Shown piece by piece: positions 1 through 5,175 of a stretch of DNA of 8,537 nucleotides. The position numbers and the translations under genes were made by a program. The notes below the pieces were generated by a model. That model worked only from the letters and a program-made list of their open reading frames with translations. It made no database searches and was not told the DNA's origin. The DNA is from DASZZV01 sp035544835 (lineage in GTDB: Bacteria; Acidobacteriota; Thermoanaerobaculia; Gp7-AA8), in contig DASZZV010000028.1 of NCBI GenBank assembly GCA_035544835.1, forward strand, positions 1 through 8,537. The letters are read 5' to 3'. The stretch's first letter is position 1. Each line of letters begins with the position of its first letter.

Positions 1-318
1 TATGTCCTGAGTAATCACGACCTGCCAGCTCCCCCTCCGGGGATCTCCGTCGAGCGGATGTCCGGCGAGCCGGGGGACATCGTGGCTCGACTTACCTCCC
101 GCGGCATCGGACATATCTACGTTGATGGAGGAATCACCATCCAGCGTTTCCTCCGCGCGGGACTGATCCAGCATCTCACCGTTACGCACGTTCCTGTTCT
201 CATCGGCGAGGGAATCGCGCTCTTCGGTCCAATCCAAAGCGATATCGTGCTGCGGTTGATCTCATCGCGTCAATTTCCCGGTGGCGCGGTCCGGAGCGAA
301 TATGCCATCGGCACTTGA
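1..318 (+). CDS. RibD-C / dihydrofolate-reductase-like protein, 3' part
   Basis: This is the C-terminal 105 residues of a gene entering from the left edge; the frame is open from base 1 and stops with TGA at 316-318. The segment YVDGGITIQRFLRAGLI, followed by HVPVLIGEGIALFG, matches the nucleotide-binding and closing strands of the RibD C-terminal/DHFR-like family (stand-alone YyaP/YwjB-type proteins). That family binds NADPH and reduces pterin- or pyrimidine-type substrates in the cytoplasm. The substrate of this member cannot be told from the fragment. An in-frame ATG at 58 exists, but upstream residues such as SNHDLPAPPPGI fit the same domain, so 58 is not the start. The gene converges with a decayed fragment on the other strand and is not linked to the downstream operon. 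Family assignment is firm; the exact enzyme is unknown. Confidence 0.85.
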   Translation, partial: YVLSNHDLPAPPPGISVERMSGEPGDIVARLTSRGIGHIYVDGGITIQRFLRAGLIQHLTVTHVPVLIGEGIALFGPIQSDIVLRLISSRQFPGGAVRSEYAIGT

Positions 319-407
319 TCCAACCGCCCGCACAGAGAAAGACGGGCACGCCCCCCGCAAGGCCGGCCTCTGGAGACTACACGTACGACTCCTGCATGAA
401 CGAGTTC

Positions 408-647
408 AGCGCCGGGAAAAGTCGTCACATAGACTTCGGCGCGTCCGCTCTCGTCGGACTCATAGGCGAGCCACTTTCCGTTAGGAGAGAGCGAAGGAGC
501 GAATTCCTGGGCTTCCGTATGCACGAGGGAGACGACTTTCCGATCACCTTCCAGGCGGATGATGTTGACGTCCTGGCCAGTCGTCGATCGCTGCAGACTA
601 CCGAGAAGGATCTTGCCATCTCTAGGGTCGCCGTCAGTCTTTAACAT
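408..647 (-). pseudogene. Beta-propeller (PD40/TolB-like) remnant, kinase-associated type
   Basis: Read on the minus strand from 647 to about 410, this gives a recognisable piece of a WD40/PD40-like propeller: INIIRLEGDRK-type strands (here VNIIRLEGDRKVVSLV), then SLSPNGKWLAYESDESGR and EVYVTTFPG. This pattern, with LEGDRK followed by a SPxGxWLAYxSxESG repeat and EVYVxxFP, is typical of propellers at the C-terminus of acidobacterial Ser/Thr kinases and TolB-like proteins. Only about 80 residues, roughly two blades, survive. The frame stays open to 270 but loses similarity after FPG and runs into the convergent RibD-like gene. No kinase or other domain precedes it. I read it as a decayed fragment rather than a gene. 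A short independent protein is possible but unlikely, because one or two blades cannot form a propeller. Confidence 0.65.
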
Positions 648-726
648 TCATCGCCCCCGCGCCACAGCAACGGGGAAGAACGGACAGAGAGAAGCGTCTC
701 AGTCTAGACTACCTCGACTGCCAAAC

Positions 727-1341
727 ATGAAAACCACCCAGCCTGCTACGATTGGGACTCTCGAAGGTGCGATTCGCGCCATCGAAGAACGCTCCTCGGC
801 CGAGGTAGTGGTCGAAGTAAGAGCCTATTCCGGATCGTATGCCGCCGTGGACCAGCGCCTCGGTATGTTCAGCGCATTCGCCGCGCTTCTGTTCGTCCTG
901 TTCGCTCCCCTCACCTTTGCACCATGGCTCGTACCATTTTTTCTCGCTCTCTCCTATGCGCTGGGGCTGCTGGCTTGCCGATCGAGCAATTGGATCCGTC
1001 GCCACCTGACGACCCGCCGGGAGCGTCAGTCCAGAACACGGATCGTCGCAGCCACAACTTTCGTTGAGAGAGGCATCGTCAGCACACGCCAGAGGTCAGG
1101 CGTCCTGGTCCTGCTCTCGCGGTTGGAACGACGGATGGAAATCATCGCCGATCGGGGCGTTCTCGACGCCGTCCCCGGGTTGGAGTGGAACCAGCTCATG
1201 GCCGCGGCCGGCCGCGACTCCGGCCTCGAAGAGCTGTCCATCCTGCTGGTAGACCTGGGGTCTTTGCTATCGCGTTATCTTCCCCGCACGGCGGATGACG
1301 TCAACGAGCTGCCCGACAACGTTCGGATGTTCACCGAATGA
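727..1341 (+). CDS. TPM-domain (TLP18.3/Psb32/MOLO-1-like) membrane protein
   Basis: The 204-residue product starts at the ATG at 727 (MKTTQPATIG). The frame is open further upstream, but those residues are low-complexity Arg/Pro and resemble nothing. Residues 11-34 (TLEGAIRAIEERSSAEVVVEVR) match the start of a TPM domain. Two closely spaced hydrophobic segments follow, at about 46-62 and 66-84. The domain resumes at about 104-165, including VERGIVSTRQRSGVLVLLS and ERRMEIIADRGV, which is the core TPM strand pattern. The two segments thus split the domain as a hairpin anchor, and there is no signal peptide. TPM proteins are linked to membrane-protein turnover and repair; the biochemical activity of bacterial members is poorly known. 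The stop overlaps the next start as ATGA, so translation is probably coupled to the Tim44-like gene. No strong Shine-Dalgarno is visible before 727. The alternative is a degenerate TPM paralogue without activity. Confidence 0.8.
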   Translation: MKTTQPATIGTLEGAIRAIEERSSAEVVVEVRAYSGSYAAVDQRLGMFSAFAALLFVLFAPLTFAPWLVPFFLALSYALGLLACRSSNWIRRHLTTRRERQSRTRIVAATTFVERGIVSTRQRSGVLVLLSRLERRMEIIADRGVLDAVPGLEWNQLMAAAGRDSGLEELSILLVDLGSLLSRYLPRTADDVNELPDNVRMFTE

Positions 1342-2900
1342 AGCATCTTCGTGTGGCGCTGCTGGTGACTGCGCTGCTCGGTGTTTCAGCGATCGCGCTG
1401 GGGCGAGTCGGGGGTGGGCAATCGTACTCCGGCGGCGGCAGCAGTAGCGGGAGAACCAGCAGCGGCAGTGACCGCAGCTACGGTGGTGGGTCCTCCAGCT
1501 CGGGAGGCAGTAGCAGTAGTTCCTCCGCCAGAAGTCAAAGCGAAAACAGTTCCGGGGAAAGCGGAGGGGAGGCAGTGGTCGTATTTCTCTGCCTCTCGAT
1601 CATCGTGTCCCTGATCCTGGTCCTGTTTTACTCCGGGCTCAAGCACCTGCGCCGGTATCTCCGTCGACTCCGTCGGCGCTTTCGGCCGGAGGATGACGAG
1701 TTAGCCGAACCCCTCGAGGTCCTTCCACCCGACCCGGAAAAACCCCTGGAAGCCTTACGCGCTTTCGATCCCAACTTCTCACGAATCGTTTTCGAGGATT
1801 TTTTTCATTCTCTTTACGCCCGCGCGCATCAGGCGCGGGGTACGGGAAGTCTGGGGCGCTACGCCCCGTACCTCAGCCAGTGGGCTCGGGACTGGCTGTT
1901 GACCAGAATGAGGAGTCCCGAGGGTCTTACCGAGGTCAAAGGCATCGTGATCGGCGGGACAGAGGTTGGCCCACTGCGGGGTGCTGCCACGTCCAACGTC
2001 TCGGTGACGATCACATACGAGGCAAACTTCACGGAGGTCACGGCCTCGACCGAATCGAGCTGGTACGTTCGTGAGGCATGGTCGTTCGAGCGAAAGAGGG
2101 ACATCCTTTCACTTCCCCCGGCAAAGGCGAAAGCAGAGCACTGCCCACGCTGCGGAGCCGCCCTGGACACCCGTACCGACGGATCGTGCGGGTACTGTGG
2201 CGTAAAGATCGAAGATGGCGCTTTCCAGTGGTACGTCCGCTCCATCGATGTCCTGCGCAAGGAGGCCCGCGGGCCCCTTCTGACCTCGGATGTACCGGAA
2301 CAGGGAACGACACTTCAGACTGTGCAACAGCCGTGGCTCGGGCGGCAACGTGACGCGTTTACGGCCGTGCATCCCGGCTTTGACTGGGACGGTTTCGTCG
2401 CCCGCGTTCGGCAGATTGCCTTCGTTCTGCAGGAGGCCTGGACCGCTCGGGACGCCGAGCGCCTGCGCCCGCTCGAAACGGAGTCGCTTTTCCAGACCCA
2501 TCGTTTCTGGATCGATGCCTACCTGCGCCAGAGGATGCGCAACATCGTCGCGGACTACCTCGTCAACAGGATTGAAATAGTGAAGGTCGACTCCGATGCG
2601 TTCTACGACGCCATCACCGTTCGACTATTCGCAAACGGTTGTGATCATACGATTGACGAGAGCGGCAACGTCGTCGCCGGCTCGCGGGAGCGGGGGCGTT
2701 CGTGGAGCGAGTACTGGACCCTGATCCGCACGCGAGGCACGGAGGCGGATTCAGCGCAGTCGGTGGCGTGCCCCAACTGCGGTGCCGCGGCGACGGTGGG
2801 TGCGACCGGCATTTGTCCGCATTGCGAAGGGAAACTGTCCGGCGGTGACTTCGGCTGGGTGCTGTCGTCGATCCAGCAGGACGAGGCCTACCGCGGGTAG
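1338..2900 (+). CDS. Membrane protein with two Tim44-like domains and two zinc ribbons
   Basis: The 520-residue product overlaps the TPM gene by 4 bp. Residues 1-22 form a signal peptide or first membrane segment. Residues 24-78 are almost only Gly/Ser. Residues 79-99 form a strong membrane helix, followed by an Arg-rich stretch (LRRYLRRLRRRFR, 104-116), which suggests the bulk lies in the cytoplasm and the Gly/Ser loop outside. Two similar units follow. Unit 1 (about 146-260) ends in a zinc ribbon with Cys269, 272, 284 and 287. Unit 2 (about 347-465) ends in one with Cys478, 481, 493 and 496. After each ribbon comes a similar tail (GAFQWYVRSIDVL and GDFGWVLSSIQQDEA), so this is an internal duplication. 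The helix-then-sheet pattern, with ITYEANFTE and a SWYVREAWSFER strand, fits the Tim44-like fold of membrane-bound chaperones. Bacterial roles are unproven. A CTACC-GCG-GGTAG hairpin spans the stop codon (2888-2900) but lacks a T tract. The Tim44-like call is from fold pattern; the zinc ribbons are directly visible. Confidence 0.75.
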   Translation: MKHLRVALLVTALLGVSAIALGRVGGGQSYSGGGSSSGRTSSGSDRSYGGGSSSSGGSSSSSSARSQSENSSGESGGEAVVVFLCLSIIVSLILVLFYSGLKHLRRYLRRLRRRFRPEDDELAEPLEVLPPDPEKPLEALRAFDPNFSRIVFEDFFHSLYARAHQARGTGSLGRYAPYLSQWARDWLLTRMRSPEGLTEVKGIVIGGTEVGPLRGAATSNVSVTITYEANFTEVTASTESSWYVREAWSFERKRDILSLPPAKAKAEHCPRCGAALDTRTDGSCGYCGVKIEDGAFQWYVRSIDVLRKEARGPLLTSDVPEQGTTLQTVQQPWLGRQRDAFTAVHPGFDWDGFVARVRQIAFVLQEAWTARDAERLRPLETESLFQTHRFWIDAYLRQRMRNIVADYLVNRIEIVKVDSDAFYDAITVRLFANGCDHTIDESGNVVAGSRERGRSWSEYWTLIRTRGTEADSAQSVACPNCGAAATVGATGICPHCEGKLSGGDFGWVLSSIQQDEAYRG

Positions 2901-2960
2901 CTGTCTGACGAAACTTGATGGCCTCCGTGATCCAGGACCGATACTCCTCCCTCGGACGGG

Positions 2961-3062
2961 AAGGATGACGTCGCGCTCGGCTTCACGCCCGATGGAGCCA
3001 GCGTCGTCTTCTTATCTCCGCGAGAGGTCTACACGTCGCGCTACTTTCAGCTTTTCACCGTG
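2961..3062 (+). pseudogene. Tricorn-protease-like beta-propeller fragment, forward
   Basis: In frame from 2961 the plus strand encodes DDVALGFTPDGASVVFLS and then YTSRYFQLFTV. Tricorn-type S41 peptidases carry a block of the form DDVxxxFTPDGKxVxFRS followed by SxRYxQLFTV in the N-terminal propeller, and this matches closely. Only about 34 residues survive. The frame is closed upstream by TGA at 2928-2930 and downstream at 3108-3110, with no continued similarity. Tricorn proteases are cytoplasmic or periplasmic peptidases of over 1000 residues, so this is debris. Its similarity ends at about 3062, where similarity on the opposite strand begins. Confidence 0.6.
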
Positions 3063-3285
3063 ATCAGCTTCGCCGACAACATCGGCGACGTAGATGGACC
3101 GGGAGCGAGTCGGCCATGAAACCCGAGACGAAGGCGAGCGACAAATATTTCTTTTCGCCAACTCAGCCTCAGATCGCAGCGGCGAGTACCATATAGGCGA
3201 GCCACTGGGAGTCGGGGTACTTACCGTTCGGATCGAAGACCGGCTGGCTCGCATCGGTAACAGGGCGGGTACCTCCATCTGAGCC
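3063..3285 (-). pseudogene. Tricorn-like propeller fragments, reverse, frame-broken
   Basis: Reading from 3285 on the minus strand gives GSDGGTRPVTDASQPVFDPNG followed by KYPDSQWLAYM, then a stop at 3169-3171. A second piece in another frame, about 3110-3063, reads TRSRSIYVADVVGEAD. Tricorn-type proteases have, in order, SPDSxWLAY, then VTDGxSDAxxPVFDxxGKYLYF, then a TRSxYVAVL strand. Here PDSQWLAY is out of order, after the GKY, and the pieces are in different frames. I read this as a scrambled, frameshifted remnant. A mixture of two different propeller genes is possible because these repeats resemble one another. Expression as a protein is very unlikely. Confidence 0.5.
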
Positions 3286-3300
3286 AAGAGCTGCCATAGG

Positions 3301-3323
3301 CGCCGGTTTGCCGTCGGCGTTTT
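3301..3323 (+). terminator. Weak hairpin with short T run
   Basis: CGCCG (3301-3305) pairs with CGGCG (3315-3319) across a 9-nt loop, followed by TTTT at 3320-3323. The stem is short and the T run minimal. It could be a leftover terminator of the lost gene that supplied the forward tricorn fragment, or chance. It lies too far (400 bp) from the Tim44-like gene to be a clear terminator for that operon. Confidence 0.25.
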
Positions 3324-3350
3324 AAAAAGTTAGTTTTCCTGACCCTACCC

Positions 3351-3370
3351 CAACGAGTTGCAACGAGTTG
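3351..3370. repeat. Tandem duplicate of a 10-bp near-palindrome
   Basis: The 10-mer CAACGAGTTG occurs twice head to tail with no spacer. Each copy is itself a small inverted repeat, CAAC-GA-GTTG. It lies 240 bp upstream of the cyclic-nucleotide-binding gene. It may be a replication-slippage duplication or a paired protein-binding site; the sequence alone does not decide. Confidence 0.4.
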
Positions 3371-3609
3371 GTGCTCGGTAGTCGCCGAACACCGAGGGAT
3401 CTACTCACGTGCCGAAAAGAGAACCTCCTCCGAAGGGAAACTCGACCTACCGCGCGTAGAACGTTCGCGCAAAAAGCGAAATGCGAAGCTCCGTCCCCAA
3501 AGGCATCTCCCTTGATGCGGTGCGTTATTCAGGCCCGTCACGGGGACTGGAATGGCCCCTGCAGAAGTAAAACTCTGTTTACAGAACCCACGAATCCCGG
3601 GAGCCTGCG

Positions 3610-4482
3610 ATGCTGAACTGGTTACGACCGGCGGAGGACCAGCCGACTGATGACGTCAATGTACTGATTGCGCGCAAAGACTATCCGCGTGCCATCCAGA
3701 TTCTGAGGGCGCAGCTGGACAAGGACCGTCACAACGTGTTCGTCCGGCAGCAGCTCGCCGAGGTCTTCATTGCGGCTGGGGATACGAAGCTCGGCGTCGG
3801 CATTCTGGAGGAGCTGGCCGATGATTTCGCCAGAAACGGATTCGCCGCGAAGTCCATCGCGCTGCTCAAGAAAATTCAGCGCGTCGATCCGAGTCGCGCC
3901 ACTACCGAGGATAGGCTCGCGCAGGCGATTCAGACGAAAGAGGCCGGCGAGGCGAAGCGGTCGACGCTGCTGCGCGGTTCACAGCCGAAGGACCTCAGGC
4001 CAGCCCCCGAGCGAGCACCGGAGAGCGTTCCCTCCGATCACGACGGGAACGCCGCGGTGCCGAAGGCGCTGACGACGCCTCTCTTCCGCAGTTTTCGCGC
4101 GGAGGAGCTGGTACCGGTGATTCAGAGTTTTCAACTGCGATCTTTCGAGCCGGGCGACATCATCGTGAACGAGGGAGAGAAAGGCGGGAGTCTCTTCATC
4201 ATGACTTCGGGGACGGCGAAGGCCTTCGTCCGGAACGCTCACGGGCAGCAGCGGAAAGTGCGCGAAATGATCGACGGCGATTTCTTCGGAGAGATCTCGA
4301 TGCTCCAGGGAGGGGCGCGCACGGCGACGATCACGGCCGCCACGCCGTGTGAAGCGCTCGAGCTCGAGAGAGAACAGGTCATGAAGCTTGCGCGGAATCA
4401 TCCGCACATCCTGCGTACCCTGGAGAAGTTCTCGGGCCTGCGTCAGGATAGCGACGCCGAGGCTGCCGCGCGGCGCCGATGA
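3610..4482 (+). CDS. Cyclic-nucleotide-binding protein with helical-repeat N-terminus
   Basis: The 290-residue soluble product starts at the ATG at 3610, preceded by GGGAG (3599-3603) with a 6-nt spacer, which fixes the start. Residues 14-95 are alpha-helical and TPR-like (KDYPRAIQILRAQLDKD, then RQQLAEVFIAAGD, then KSIALLKKIQRVDP), a typical protein-protein surface. A polar, proline-containing linker runs over about 108-150. Residues 158-275 form a CAP/CRP-type cyclic-nucleotide-binding domain: SFEPGDIIVNEGEKGGSLFI, then the phosphate-binding cassette FFGEISML with Glu228 and GGARTATI with Arg237. These two residues normally contact the ribose hydroxyl and the cyclic phosphate, so ligand binding is plausible. 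There is no helix-turn-helix after the domain, so it is not a CRP/FNR regulator; it more likely passes a cAMP/cGMP signal to a partner. The effector partner is unknown. The next gene on the same strand is a kinase, 693 bp away. Confidence 0.88.
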   Translation: MLNWLRPAEDQPTDDVNVLIARKDYPRAIQILRAQLDKDRHNVFVRQQLAEVFIAAGDTKLGVGILEELADDFARNGFAAKSIALLKKIQRVDPSRATTEDRLAQAIQTKEAGEAKRSTLLRGSQPKDLRPAPERAPESVPSDHDGNAAVPKALTTPLFRSFRAEELVPVIQSFQLRSFEPGDIIVNEGEKGGSLFIMTSGTAKAFVRNAHGQQRKVREMIDGDFFGEISMLQGGARTATITAATPCEALELEREQVMKLARNHPHILRTLEKFSGLRQDSDAEAAARRR

Positions 4483-4628
4483 TGGTGAACCCCGCATTTC
4501 ATGAAGACTCCCCTTGCCTATGCCGCCATGCACGCCGGTGAACTTCGGCTGTAAGCGACGAGTCTCGCGGTACAGACAATTTTCAAGCGCGCGCACTTCC
4601 CGAACCCGGTTCCTGTGACGGTATTTTA
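4483..4628. other. Gap with no recognisable gene
   Basis: This is the left part of the 693-bp gap between the cyclic-nucleotide-binding gene and the kinase gene. I see no gene here. A 17-codon ATG frame at 4501-4554 lacks a ribosome site. A perfect small palindrome GAACC-C-GGTTC at 4602-4612 has no T tract, so it is not a terminator. No clear terminator for the upstream gene was found. The rest of the gap holds a frameshifted gene remnant and a long palindrome, listed separately. Confidence 0.5.
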
Positions 4629-5005
4629 CTACTCCGTTCTGAGGATCGAGTCTCCCGTCCCGTTGTCGACTGAGGAGACGTAGGGCAGCACCGCGCCCGT
4701 AGAGCTGATGACGGCGATGTCGATTTCGACGTTACTCAGGTAACCAAGCTCCTGGCGGCGGGCTCCGAGCACGGACGCCACGAGCGGTGTCAGAAGTGAC
4801 TGCCCGCTGAGAGGGTGATTTCCTTCGACTCGGTGACAACCGCTCCTGCCAGTCCCCGTGGATCTACGTAGGAGACGGTCAGACGCACCGTCGCCGGCTC
4901 GCCGCTGATCTCGACGAGACCGAGGTTGTTTCGAAACGTTCCCGGAGTGCGGGCGAGGATGAGGGGGTTGCCTGAGTCATCAATCGCAGCGAACCGTCTT
5001 GAGGG
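4629..5005 (-). pseudogene. C-terminus of a secreted protein (VDNxTGD type), frameshifted
   Basis: On the minus strand, reading from about 5002, the frame gives RRFAAIDDSGNPLILARTPG, then FRNNLGLVEISGEPATVRL and a tail ending SAGSHF before a TGA at 4790-4792. Shifting frame at about 4793 restores the reading: LTPLVASVLGARRQ, then NVEIDIAVISSTGAVLPYVS and SVDNGTGDSILRTE, ending in TAG at 4629-4631. The FRxNxGxVE...TVRL block followed by a GAVxxYxSxVDNxTGD ending is a common C-terminal beta-sandwich module of large exported proteins (secreted proteases and CARDB-like proteins) in Acidobacteria and relatives. One frameshift and the loss of everything upstream show it is a pseudogene. Its similarity begins within a few bases of the palindrome at 5006, which suggests the palindrome marks the truncation point. 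A sequencing indel could explain the frameshift but not the truncation. Confidence 0.7.
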
Positions 5006-5083
5006 TCAGACCTTGATTGTTGCTTCACTTATTTCGAGCTCTCGCGCCAAACGCGAATAAGTCAGGCAAAAATCAAGGTCTGA
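5006..5083. repeat. 78-bp imperfect palindrome, REP/MITE-like
   Basis: The left arm (5006-5033) begins tcagaccttgatt and ends cacttatt. The right arm (5056-5083) is its reverse complement at 25 of 28 positions; one mismatch becomes a T-G wobble. The 22-bp centre contains a further stem TCGCG/CGCGA (5042-5046 with 5052-5056). RNA from either strand would form a long hairpin, but no T tract follows on either side, so it is not an intrinsic terminator. From memory, a gggtcagaccttgattt-type end recurs in palindromic elements tied to REP-associated Y1 transposases. No transposase is present, so this would be a non-autonomous copy. On the minus strand one frame through it reads TYSRLARELEISEATIKV and then stops, which resembles a helix-turn-helix. 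It abuts the truncated pseudogene. No target-site duplication is visible. Confidence 0.65.
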
Positions 5084-5175
5084 ACACACCTTCCGGCAGC
5101 AGCCACCCCGTTTGACAACCCTGGCTCCATGCTCCAGCCTTGGCGCAATCCCGCGGAGGGCAGGATCTGGACACG

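Larger units (their letters stand above)
2901..3609. other. 709-bp gap with gene debris and no intact gene
   Basis: Nothing here reads as a complete gene. The left half (about 2961-3300) carries tricorn-like propeller fragments on both strands, listed separately. At 3301-3323 there is a weak hairpin with a short T run, and at 3351-3370 a tandem 10-bp repeat. From 3371 to 3598 I see no coding similarity, only a small TTCGC/GCGAA hairpin (3464-3480) without a T tract. The promoter for the downstream gene should lie in this right half, but I found no convincing -35/-10 pair. The open frame at about 3368-3616 has low-complexity Arg/Thr/Pro content, no ribosome site, and overlaps the real start at 3610. 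Confidence 0.6.

Noticed and set aside
270..409. Continuation of the minus-strand propeller frame into the RibD-like gene
   Set aside because: After FPG the residues lose any propeller pattern and overlap the clear plus-strand RibD-like coding sequence, so the frame is open by chance.
559..726. Upstream extension of the TPM gene to 559
   Set aside because: The added residues are Arg/Pro-rich, overlap the antisense propeller remnant, and the TPM pattern begins only after the ATG at 727.
3368..3616. 82-codon plus-strand frame
   Set aside because: Low-complexity Arg/Thr/Pro content, no ribosome site, no family resemblance, and overlap with the true start at 3610.
4501..4554. 17-codon ATG frame after the cyclic-nucleotide-binding gene
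   Set aside because: No ribosome site and too short to judge; no recognisable motif.
3979..4596. 205-codon minus-strand frame
   Set aside because: It is antisense to the well-supported cyclic-nucleotide-binding gene and resembles no family.
5006..5083. The long palindrome as an intrinsic terminator
   Set aside because: Neither strand has a T tract after the hairpin; flanks are acacacc and ccctcaag.
5112..5141. Consensus TTGACA (5112-5117) as a promoter for the kinase gene
   Set aside because: The -35 hexamer is perfect, but no -10-like hexamer lies 16-18 bp downstream (sequence around agcctt), so the match alone is not enough.
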